NCBI GenBank assembly: GCA_900542445.1
Contig: UQNN01000003.1
Coordinates: forward strand, 62,001 to 126,000
DNA length: 64,000 nucleotides
Reading direction: 5' to 3'
From: an uncultured Eubacteriales bacterium
Lineage (GTDB): Bacteria; Bacillota; Clostridia; Christensenellales; Aristaeellaceae
Shown: positions 57,815 through 64,000 of the stretch, piece after piece
How positions within the stretch are numbered: the stretch's first letter is position 1
Layout of the letters: each line of letters starts with the position of its first letter
The notes under the pieces: generated by a model
Told to the model about the DNA's origin: nothing
Databases searched by the model: none
Seen by the model: only the letters and a program-made list of their open reading frames with translations
Translations under genes and position numbers: made by a program

Positions 57815-59617
57815 TCAGTCGCCTCCCTTCATGGCGGCCTCATCGAAGTCGCCGCCGCCGTTGCCGACCTGGCTGTTGTAGACCTCCTGATAAATCGCAT
57901 TGGTCTTCAGCAGGTTTTCCGGGGTGTCAAACGCGTTCACGCGGCCATTATCCAGCACAAGCACGCGGTCCGCATCCTGAATGGAGGAAATGCGCTGCGC
58001 GATGATGATCTTGGTCGTGCCGGGGATATGGGTGCGCATGGCTTCGCGGATCTTTGCGTCCGTCGCGGTATCGACAGCGCTGGTGGAATCATCCAGAATC
58101 AGCACCTTCGGCTTCTTGAGCAGCGCGCGGGCGATACACAGGCGCTGTTTCTGGCCGCCGGAGACATTCGTGCCGCCGCGCTCAATACGGGTGTCGTATT
58201 TTTCTGGGAAACGCTCGATAAATTCATCCGCGCACGCCAGATGGCAGGCCTCCCGGCACTGCTCGTCGGTCGCGTTTTTGTCGCCCCAGCGGAGGTTGTC
58301 GTAAATCGTGCCGGAGAAAAGCACGTTGTTTTGCAGCACGACGGAAACCGCGTCGCGCAGGCTCTCCACGTCGTATCGGCGCACATCCACGCCGCCGACG
58401 CGCACCTCGCCCGCCGTTACGTCGTACAGGCGGGAAATCAGGTTGACCAGACTCGACTTGGACGAACCTGTACCGCCCATGATGCCGATGGTCTCGCCGG
58501 ACTGGATGTGCAGATCGATATCGCTGAGCACCGGCTTGCCGCTGCGCTGCTGATAGGCGAACGTCACATGGTCAAAGTCGATGGAACCATCCTTCACGGT
58601 CTTGACCGCGTTTTCCGGGCTGGTGATATCCGACTGCTCCTCCAGCACTTCCTCGATGCGCTGCGCCGCCGCGGCGGACTGCGTCACCATGACGAAGACC
58701 ATGGAGAGCATCATCAGGCTCATCAGGATGTTCATGACATAGGAAAGCAGACTGGTCAGCTCGCCCGTGGTCAGGCCGGTCTGGCTGACGATCATCTTCG
58801 CGCCGAACCAGCTGATGACCAGAATGCAGGCGTACACGGTCAGCTGCATGATCGGCATGGAGAAGGAGATGATGCGCTCGGCGGAGATGGAGTTTTTGAA
58901 CAGATCGTCCGCCGCGCCGGAGAACTTTTCATCCTCATATTCTTCGCGGACAAACGCCTTGACCACGCGGATCGCGCCGACGTTTTCCTTGACCACACCG
59001 TTGACCGCGTCGTATTTGCGGAACATCTGACGGAAATACCGCATCGCCTTCGGGATGAGGATGACGATCATCACGCCCAGAAACGCGATCGCAACCAGAA
59101 ACACGGTGGAAAGCTTCGCGCTGATGGAAAACGCCATGAACAGCGCGACAATCAGCGTCACCGGCGCGCGGGTGCAGATTTGCAGAATCATCTGAAACGC
59201 ATTCTGGATGTTGGTGACGTCGGTGGTCAGGCGCGTGACAAGGCCCGCGGTGGAGAACCTGTCGATATTGGAAAAGGAATAATCCTGAATGCGTCCGAAC
59301 ATCGACTCGCGCAGATTGGCGGCCAGACCCGTGCTCGCCCGCGCGCTGTGGATGCCCGCGCGAATGCCGCAGACCATCGCCAGCACCGCCATCACGGCCA
59401 TCAGCGAACCGATCTTCGCGACGTGCTCCATGTCGCCCACGGCGATGCCCTTGTCGATGATGGACGCGGTGAGATACGGAATCAAAATTTCAAGCACGAC
59501 GCACAGCGTCGTATACATCGGCGAAAGCAGCGCGTCTTTTTTGTATTGCCTGATCTCCTTCGCAATGCGCGCGCCGGTGATGTGCTTCTTTTCGCCGGTC
59601 TTTTTTTCTTCAGCCAT
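57815..59617 (-). CDS. ABC exporter, membrane-ATPase half with degenerate catalytic site
   Basis: A 600-residue half-transporter. Six membrane segments are followed by an ATPase domain with Walker A GGTGSSKSS (the Gly before Lys is Ser), signature VSGGQKQRLCIARAL, and Walker B LILDDSTSAVD, in which the catalytic Glu is Asp. Such asymmetry is the mark of heterodimeric exporters (TM287/288, BmrCD, LmrCD), which typically export drugs or lipids. It overlaps the MarR gene by 8 bases, so the regulator probably controls it. Confidence 0.93.
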   Translation of the reverse strand: MAEEKKTGEKKHITGARIAKEIRQYKKDALLSPMYTTLCVVLEILIPYLTASIIDKGIAVGDMEHVAKIGSLMAVMAVLAMVCGIRAGIHSARASTGLAANLRESMFGRIQDYSFSNIDRFSTAGLVTRLTTDVTNIQNAFQMILQICTRAPVTLIVALFMAFSISAKLSTVFLVAIAFLGVMIVILIPKAMRYFRQMFRKYDAVNGVVKENVGAIRVVKAFVREEYEDEKFSGAADDLFKNSISAERIISFSMPIMQLTVYACILVISWFGAKMIVSQTGLTTGELTSLLSYVMNILMSLMMLSMVFVMVTQSAAAAQRIEEVLEEQSDITSPENAVKTVKDGSIDFDHVTFAYQQRSGKPVLSDIDLHIQSGETIGIMGGTGSSKSSLVNLISRLYDVTAGEVRVGGVDVRRYDVESLRDAVSVVLQNNVLFSGTIYDNLRWGDKNATDEQCREACHLACADEFIERFPEKYDTRIERGGTNVSGGQKQRLCIARALLKKPKVLILDDSTSAVDTATDAKIREAMRTHIPGTTKIIIAQRISSIQDADRVLVLDNGRVNAFDTPENLLKTNAIYQEVYNSQVGNGGGDFDEAAMKGGD

Positions 59618-60107
59618 TCGAATCCTCCTTTTTTGCTCTTTCTGTTTCTATGCGGTCTTCTTCTATGCAGTCATCCTGCCTGAACTCCGGGGACGACGTG
59701 ATTTCAAACACGCGTCCGAGGAGATGAACAAACGTCGGCGCATCCTCTCCGAGCATGGCGAGCATCTTCGATATTTTGCTCATGAAATGCCGCTTTCTCT
59801 TTTCGCAAAGCCGATCGCCCGCTTCCGTCAGGGACACCATCACGCGCCGCCTGTCTTCTTCATCGCTCTCGCGCTCCAATAAACCCTTCTTTTGAAGGCT
59901 GCCCAGCACGGCGGCAATGCGCGAGGTCGTCATATCCAGCCTGCTGCTCAGCTCTCCCGCGGTCATCTTTTGCCGGCTGTTATGCAGAAGCCGCATCACC
60001 GCCATCTCGCCGCGCAGGGTCGAGCTGAACCGATTATCCCGCGCTTCCCGCGGATATTCATCGAGCAGACGAACCAATTCTTCCGTCAGCTCCGTATTCC
60101 CAATCAC
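59610..60107 (-). CDS. MarR-family transcriptional regulator
   Basis: A 165-residue winged-helix regulator: MTAGELSSRLDMTTSRIAAVLGSL (recognition helix about 49-72) and KKGLLERESDEEDRRRVMVSLTEAG (wing, with the conserved D-x-R-R-R). The start is GTG at 60107, with AAGGAGG 6 bases before it. It leads the exporter operon and overlaps the next gene by 8 bases, the usual set-up for a drug-sensing repressor of its own operon. Confidence 0.92.
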   Translation of the reverse strand: MIGNTELTEELVRLLDEYPREARDNRFSSTLRGEMAVMRLLHNSRQKMTAGELSSRLDMTTSRIAAVLGSLQKKGLLERESDEEDRRRVMVSLTEAGDRLCEKRKRHFMSKISKMLAMLGEDAPTFVHLLGRVFEITSSPEFRQDDCIEEDRIETERAKKEDSNG

Positions 60108-60139
60108 GCTATTCCTCCTTTTTGCTAATACTGTGAGTT

Positions 60140-60168
60140 ATTATACGGAGGATACAAAAAAGTGTCAA
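60140..60168 (-). promoter_or_regulatory. Consensus promoter of the marR-exporter operon
   Basis: On the minus strand TTGACA (60168-60163), 17 bases, TATAAT (60145-60140): a perfect consensus. A strong promoter like this implies that repression sets the expression level. Confidence 0.92.
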
Positions 60169-60222
60169 CAAACAAAGGCGACAAAATTGTGTGCGGTCAT
60201 CTTATCAAAGAACACAATTTGC

Positions 60223-60251
60223 TTGACAAATGCTAAACGGTGTGCTATGTT
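60223..60251 (+). promoter_or_regulatory. Promoter of the ABC-F-like gene
   Basis: TTGACA (60223-60228), 17 bases, TATGTT (60246-60251). It gives a leader of about 335 bases before the coding region. Confidence 0.75.
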
Positions 60252-60278
60252 TGGATTCAAACGGGAGGGATTGAGCCT

Positions 60279-60332
60279 TTGCCTGATTTCCTCCGCCAAG
60301 AACCCAAGGCTCTTGGCTTTTTGAAAGGGTGA
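60279..60332 (+). CDS. Possible leader peptide, 17 residues
   Basis: A TTG-started frame 10 bases after GGGAGG reads (M)PDFLRQEPKALGFLKG and ends at TGA (60330-60332). It runs through the first leader hairpin. Leader peptides overlapping a terminator are the classic attenuation design, but the start codon is not ATG and other short frames are possible (for example ATG CGT AAG TGA at 60343). Confidence 0.3.
   Translation: MPDFLRQEPKALGFLKG
60295..60322 (+). terminator. First leader terminator of the ABC-F-like gene
   Basis: GCCAAGA (60295-60301) pairs with TCTTGGC (60311-60317), followed by TTTTTG. Its sequence also resembles unit B of the composite repeats. Confidence 0.6.
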
Positions 60333-60544
60333 ATATCGGAGCATGCGTAAGTGATTTCTGTTTTTACGGACAAAAAGCACGCAGAATGGCGGGCTTATTT
60401 CGGTTTGTCTGTCAAAGCGGAAACCTCTTGCGCAGTTCTTTTCAGAAAATCGTTTTCAGGTTGATTCAGGTCGTTTTTCGCCCATATGTTTCCAAATGGC
60501 GATGCGCTTTGATCTCTGATCGACATCTGTTGATATGCGCAAAG

Positions 60545-60579
60545 ACCGTCTTCGGCAGAAACCGAAGACGGTTTTTTTG
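60545..60579 (+). terminator. Second leader terminator directly before the ABC-F-like gene
   Basis: ACCGTCTTCGG (60545-60555) pairs perfectly with CCGAAGACGGT (60562-60572), followed by TTTTTT, 14 bases before the start codon. Since no gene ends upstream on this strand, it most likely acts as an attenuator. Confidence 0.85.
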
Positions 60580-60592
60580 ATAAGGAGTTCCT

Positions 60593-61189
60593 ATGCTGAC
60601 TGTAAACCAACTCACCCTGACCCACCGTAAAGACCTGACCGTTTTGGTCGATTCCCTTTCCTTTACCTTAAACGACGGCGAACGCCTCGCGCTCATCGGC
60701 GAAGAGGGCAACGGCAAATCCACCCTCCTGCATCTCATCCGCAATACGCTTGAAAAGCGCTCCGATCTGCGCGTCTTCTATATGCCGCAGGATGCCGGCG
60801 ACCTGCTGGATTTCTCCCTGTCCCCCGTCGAGCTGCTCTCCCCGTCCGGCAAAAAGGAAGAGCGAAGCCGAGCCGGTATCCTTCTGGGCAGCACGAAATT
60901 CACCGCCGACGAGATGAACCATCCCAGCGCGGGGCTTTCCGGCGGGCAGAAAGCCAAGCTGATGTTCCTGATGATGGCAGAGAGCGGCGCGAATGTCCTG
61001 CTTCTGGATGAACCGACGCGCAATCTCTCCCCGCTTTCCGGTCCCGTCATCCGCGAACTGCTTGCGGAATATCCCGGCTGCATCATCACTGTCTCCCATG
61101 ATCGGCGTCTGATTCAGGAAGTCTGCACGCGCACCGTGACGCTGACCCCCGAAGGGGTGCGCCCATCCTCGTTTTGCGACAATTTTTGA
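60593..61189 (+). CDS. Single-domain ABC-F-like ATPase
   Basis: A 198-residue soluble ATPase: Walker A GEEGNGKST (36-44), signature LSGGQKAKL, Walker B VLLLDEPTRNLSPLSG, H-loop VSHDRRL. The ABC-F subfamily normally has two ABC domains joined by an antibiotic-resistance-type linker (about 500 residues); here there is one domain and no linker. Members of this short group are common in Firmicutes, but their role is not established; ribosome-related or transport functions are both possible. AAGGAG precedes the ATG by 5 bases, right behind a terminator hairpin. Confidence 0.82.
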   Translation: MLTVNQLTLTHRKDLTVLVDSLSFTLNDGERLALIGEEGNGKSTLLHLIRNTLEKRSDLRVFYMPQDAGDLLDFSLSPVELLSPSGKKEERSRAGILLGSTKFTADEMNHPSAGLSGGQKAKLMFLMMAESGANVLLLDEPTRNLSPLSGPVIRELLAEYPGCIITVSHDRRLIQEVCTRTVTLTPEGVRPSSFCDNF

Positions 61190-61281
61190 CAGAATCAGAC
61201 ACGAGTGGGGCTTACCGACTCGTTTTTGTCCATTTTACGTTTTATAATGGAGTGTAAGTGGAGAAATTTACCCTAAAATAA

Positions 61282-61309
61282 TTGACAAGTGGAAAAAATT
61301 GGATAAAAT
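61282..61309 (+). promoter_or_regulatory. Promoter of the UlaG-like gene
   Basis: TTGACA (61282-61287), 16 bases, TAAAAT (61304-61309). A weak hairpin with a T-run (ACGAGT/ACTCGT, about 61201-61227) before it probably ends the previous gene. Confidence 0.75.
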
Positions 61310-61344
61310 GAAAGGAGTGAAACCAAAGAAGGGAGCGCATCGAT

Positions 61345-62115
61345 ATGAAGGATATCGCCATTGAATATTTAGGGGGAAGCGGCTTCCTCGTATCGCTGGG
61401 CGATACCGGCCTGCTCTTCGACGCAAGCGAGACCGGCCCGGATAAGCGCAGTCTGCCCGGCAAAGAGACGCTCGCGGCGTTTGAAAAGCTGTATGTGTTC
61501 GTCAGCCACCACCACGACGACCATTTTTCCCCGACGATCTACGATCTGTGCGGCGAAAAGGCGACGTACATTCTGGGCTTTGACATTCCCGAACCGCATC
61601 GCGGCGTGCGCATGGCCCCCGGCGACGAGCGCGGTTTCGGCGCGCTGACCGTCCATGCCTACGGCTCGACGGACGAAGGCGTTTCGTTCTATGTCAATTT
61701 TGCAGGCATCACGCTGTTCCACGCGGGCGATCTGAATCTGTGGCATTGGCGGGATGAATCCTCCATCACGGAAATCGAAGCCGCTGAGCGCGCGTTTTAC
61801 GACTGCGTCGCGCCAATCCCCAAACAGAAAATCGACGTGGCGTTTTTCCCCGTCGATCCCCGTCAGGGCAGCATGTACGACGCGGGCGCGGGCTATTTCA
61901 TCATGACCGTAAAGCCCAAATTCTTCATCCCCATGCATTTTCAGGGCAGGCCGGACGTGGCGCTGCGCTTTGCCGTCACCGGAGAAACACCGCAGACCCG
62001 CGTCGTCGCGCTGGAACAGCCCGGCGACCATATCGATCTGCACCTGCCGGAAGACGAAACCTCCGCGCCGGATCAGAAGCTGAAGGATTTGCTGAAAGAA
62101 GAAGCCGACGATTGA
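61345..62115 (+). CDS. Metallo-beta-lactamase-fold hydrolase (UlaG-like)
   Basis: A 256-residue soluble hydrolase with the metal motif HHHDDH (55-60) in VSHHHDDHF, FHAGDLN near 130 and PMHFQG near 200. The short form without a long C-terminal domain resembles L-ascorbate-6-phosphate lactonase UlaG and related RNase-Z-fold proteins; the true substrate is unknown. It stands alone. Confidence 0.87.
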   Translation: MKDIAIEYLGGSGFLVSLGDTGLLFDASETGPDKRSLPGKETLAAFEKLYVFVSHHHDDHFSPTIYDLCGEKATYILGFDIPEPHRGVRMAPGDERGFGALTVHAYGSTDEGVSFYVNFAGITLFHAGDLNLWHWRDESSITEIEAAERAFYDCVAPIPKQKIDVAFFPVDPRQGSMYDAGAGYFIMTVKPKFFIPMHFQGRPDVALRFAVTGETPQTRVVALEQPGDHIDLHLPEDETSAPDQKLKDLLKEEADD

Positions 62116-62187
62116 GGCTCCGCCTCAAACTCCGTCAGAAACTTGAGGTTTCTGGGCTTCCCGGCATCCTGTATCGCAAAGCGATAC
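62112..62187 (+). repeat. Composite hairpin repeat, copy 9 (units A-B-C)
   Basis: Unit A is TTGAGGC, TCC, GCCTCAA (62112-62128): both arms changed together relative to GGGGC/GCCCC. Unit B is CAGAAACT...GGTTTCTG (62136-62154). Unit C is GTATCGC, AAA, GCGATAC (62171-62187, perfect). Confidence 0.82.
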
Positions 62188-62260
62188 CTAACTCCGCGCA
62201 AGTCGGTTTGAATCTGTTTTCCTTCTTCCCACGGACGCGCAATGCCCCCTACAACCGCAT

Positions 62261-62296
62261 AAAAAGCTCAAGCATTTTTTCAGCCTGAGCTTTTTT
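62261..62296. terminator. Bidirectional terminator
   Basis: AAAAAGCTCA (62261-62270) pairs with TGAGCTTTTT (62286-62295), between the convergent UlaG-like gene and trmO. Confidence 0.8.
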
Positions 62297-62297
62297 C

Positions 62298-62987
62298 TTA
62301 TTCTTCTTTCAACGGTTCAATTTCCCGCACCGTCAGCACGCCGTCTCTGACGGTAAACCGGACATTCTTTTCCGCGAACGCCACGCCGTACAGCCTTTCC
62401 GGGTCGCTTTGATACGACGGCCGCGGGTCATGCGCCAGCACGCCGCGCAGCGCCGCACGATGTTCGGGCGCAATCTGCGCTTCCAGTTCCGGCGGAAAGT
62501 CAACCTCCAGCGCGTAATTTTTCCGATTCTCGGCGAACCCTCCCGCCGCATCCGGATGGCAGTCGGCATATGGCAGATAGGGCTTGATATCATAAATCGG
62601 CGTGCCATCCATTAAGTCTGCGCCGCCGACGATGAGCACAGGCCCGTCCGGCGTGTGCAGCCGCACCTCTTCCAGCGTCACGGACGACAGCCCAATGGGA
62701 TTGGGGCGGAACGGCGACCTTGTGGCGAACACGCCCATGCGCGTATTGCCGCCCAGTCTCGGCGGGCGGACCGTCGGCGACCACTCCGCCCGCTCGCAGG
62801 CCGAAAACCCCCAGATCAGCCACAGATGAGAAAAGCCCTCGATGCCGCGCAATGCGTCCGGGTTTTGATACGGTTTTTCAAAGACAACGGTTGCGCGCGT
62901 TTCCGGCACAACGCCGCTCTGGCGCGGAATACCGAATTTCTGCGGAAAGTCGCTCCTGATTCGGGCGATGATTTTAATTGTTTCCAT
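62298..62987 (-). CDS. trmO: tRNA (N6-threonylcarbamoyladenosine37-N6)-methyltransferase TrmO (TsaA/YaeB)
   Basis: Methylates t6A37 of threonine tRNA. The 229-residue protein shows the UPF0066/TsaA beta-barrel signature: KFGIPRQSGVVPETRATVVF, GFSHLWLIWGF, GVFATRSPFRPNPIGLSSV (about 89-107) and a C-terminal YLPYADCHPDA. Length is close to E. coli TsaA. It lies between composite repeats. Confidence 0.93.
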   Translation of the reverse strand: METIKIIARIRSDFPQKFGIPRQSGVVPETRATVVFEKPYQNPDALRGIEGFSHLWLIWGFSACERAEWSPTVRPPRLGGNTRMGVFATRSPFRPNPIGLSSVTLEEVRLHTPDGPVLIVGGADLMDGTPIYDIKPYLPYADCHPDAAGGFAENRKNYALEVDFPPELEAQIAPEHRAALRGVLAHDPRPSYQSDPERLYGVAFAEKNVRFTVRDGVLTVREIEPLKEE

Positions 62988-63006
62988 GACTTATCGCGGG
63001 GTTGCG

Positions 63007-63181
63007 TCGGGGCTTTGCCCCGAACCCCACCAAGAACCTGAGGTTCTTGGATTTCCCTCCTTGTTTATCGCTGCGCGATAAACAGACTCAATTCAAAATT
63101 CCCTATGGATTGCGCAGCAATCCATACAGCGGGAGGTGCAGGAACCTCAGGTTCCTGCCGGAGATCGAGGCAGAGCCTCGA
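63007..63181. repeat. Composite hairpin repeat, copy 10: two full units head to head
   Basis: In order: A TCGGGGC/GCCCCGA (63007-63023), B CCAAGAACC/GGTTCTTGG (63030-63050), C GTTTATCGC/GCGATAAAC (63063-63083), C' TATGGATTGC/GCAATCCATA (63104-63126), B' GCAGGAACC/GGTTCCTGC (63138-63158), A' TCGAGGC/GCCTCGA (63165-63181). All six stems are perfect. This is the most complete copy in the window. Confidence 0.9.
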
Positions 63182-63190
63182 ACGTCTCCC

Positions 63191-63895
63191 TCACTTCACC
63201 AGCACGGACGGCACCTCGACGCCGGAGTCGTGCATCGTCTGCATCATGTGCCGCTGGGCTGCCTGACGCGCGCGCGCGCTGTCGTGCTCCATGATCGCGC
63301 GGTACATCTCCAAATGGCATTGGCTTGCGCGCTGATAGCTGCCCTCTACCCGGCGCGTGTGATGATAGCCCGCCTGAATGGATTCATGAATCGTCGGCAG
63401 AAGGCGCTTCATCACATCGTTGCCCGTGCATTGAGCAATCAGGGAGTGAAATTCAAAATCATACGGCGTGTAATCCTCGCCGTGCAGATAAGCGTTGTCC
63501 ATCTTATCCAGCAGATTTTTCATCGCGACGAGCTGCTTATCCTGCCTGCGGACGGCCGCCAGCGCCGCGACGCTCGGCTCAATCAGCAGCCGCGTTTCCA
63601 GCAGCTGCGCAATCAATTCCTCCTGATCCGCAAAGCGCAGGCCCAACGGGTCGCTCGCCAGCCCCGGCATGGCGCACAAAAACGTGCCCTGCCCCTGACG
63701 AATATCGACAATGTGCTCCGTCTGCAAAATTTTGACCGCCTCGCGCACCGTCGAGCGGCTGACCCCGAAGCGCTCCATCAACTCCGCTTCGGCCGGCAGT
63801 TTCGCACCCGTCTTCAGCGATTCCTGTATGATCATCTCCCGCAGTTTATCGGCCACCCGCTCCGGGAGTTTCCGCGTTTTTCTGACTGTTTCCAT
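63191..63895 (-). CDS. GntR-family regulator, FadR/FCD subfamily
   Basis: A 234-residue regulator: winged helix-turn-helix (about 10-70: LPAEAELMERFGVSRSTVRE, GQGTFL) and an all-helical FCD ligand domain (about 85-225) with the metal-ligand pattern D..FH in YDFEFHSLIAQ and later histidines (HMMQTMHDSG). Such regulators respond to organic acids or sugar acids. The neighbours that could be its targets lie beyond the window end. Confidence 0.9.
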   Translation of the reverse strand: METVRKTRKLPERVADKLREMIIQESLKTGAKLPAEAELMERFGVSRSTVREAVKILQTEHIVDIRQGQGTFLCAMPGLASDPLGLRFADQEELIAQLLETRLLIEPSVAALAAVRRQDKQLVAMKNLLDKMDNAYLHGEDYTPYDFEFHSLIAQCTGNDVMKRLLPTIHESIQAGYHHTRRVEGSYQRASQCHLEMYRAIMEHDSARARQAAQRHMMQTMHDSGVEVPSVLVK

Positions 63896-63936
63896 TGTTT
63901 CTGCCTTTCTTTTGCTTCAAGATGAAGGAGAAGCGA

Positions 63937-63986
63937 TTGGGCCTTTGTCCCAAACCCTACCAGAAACCTGAGGTTTCCGGACTTCC
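63937..63986 (+). repeat. Composite hairpin repeat, copy 11 (units A-B)
   Basis: Unit A is degenerate (TTGGG...CCCAA, 63937-63953). Unit B is CCAGAAACC, TGA, GGTTTCCGG (63960-63980, one mismatch). It is upstream of the GntR gene, near the window end. Confidence 0.72.
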
Positions 63987-64000
63987 CCTGTTCAAGATTC

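Noticed and set aside
55845..59683. Two long plus-strand frames opposite the ABC exporter genes
   Set aside because: They mirror genes with complete Walker A, signature and Walker B motifs and have no plausible start signals.
60329..60580. GTG-started 83-codon frame in the leader of the ABC-F-like gene
   Set aside because: Runs through the attenuator hairpin, has odd composition and no good ribosome binding site; more likely leader RNA.
1..64000. CRISPR arrays, tRNA or rRNA genes, insertion sequences, prophage
   Set aside because: None was recognised by reading; the regular intergenic repeats are dispersed singly or as inverted pairs, not as spaced direct repeats.

Overview
The window is GC-rich bacterial chromosome, densely coded, with AGGAGG-type ribosome binding sites, sigma-A promoters that nearly all have a 17-base spacer, a T-box leader, a Soj/Spo0J (ParA/ParB) pair, a BofC-like protein, an ECF sigma factor with a DUF4179 anti-sigma factor, and a split ThrE exporter. 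Together these point to a Clostridia-class Firmicute, probably a gut anaerobe with a high-GC genome; a Christensenellales- or Oscillospirales-type lineage is a guess. No phage, transposase, CRISPR array, tRNA or rRNA gene was recognised.

Layout. 1-1466: C-terminal half of a LacZ-type beta-galactosidase. 1689-3943 (minus): parB, parA and a hypothetical gene. 4176-6897: tldD-tldE protease pair. 7128-8297: TetR regulator and a small hypothetical gene. 8611-11944: a DUF3048 (YerB-like) exported protein and an exported FMN/FAD fumarate-reductase-like flavoprotein. 12013-15488 (minus): exported proteins including two phosphodiester glycosidase paralogues and a BofC-like protein. 15618-17274: ECF sigma factor and anti-sigma factor. 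17352-26694 (minus): rsmG, DUF218 protein, radC, HAD phosphatase, SWIM/SNF2 helicase, ThrE pair and a ComEC-like metallo-beta-lactamase lipoprotein. 26934-29872: a two-gene 2-hydroxyacyl-CoA-dehydratase-type system whose second gene is a dehydratase-activase fusion. 30015-36276: asnA, sugar epimerase, GH13 amylase, small genes and an SDR. 36277-37975: oriC with a DnaA-box cluster, and dnaA. 38337-47480: DUF4198 protein, amino-acid ABC transporter, potABCD polyamine transporter and a D-aminoacylase-like hydrolase. 47491-50799: leucine T-box and leuCDB. 51085-55767 (minus): FHA protein, FtsW/RodA, class B PBP and an orphan solute-binding protein. 55911-60107 (minus): MarR regulator and a heterodimeric ABC exporter. 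60223-63895: a single-domain ABC-F-like protein behind an attenuator-like leader, an UlaG-like hydrolase, trmO and a GntR/FCD regulator.

The most unusual feature is a family of intergenic repeats scattered through the window. Each is built from two or three small hairpins whose stems change on both sides at once, and in two places two copies stand head to head. Three copies end directly on the ribosome binding site of the next gene. A second notable signal is a shared ECF-type promoter motif in front of the sigma factor and of the DUF3048 gene, which suggests a small envelope regulon. All calls rest on reading the sequence and on remembered family features; no database search was run.
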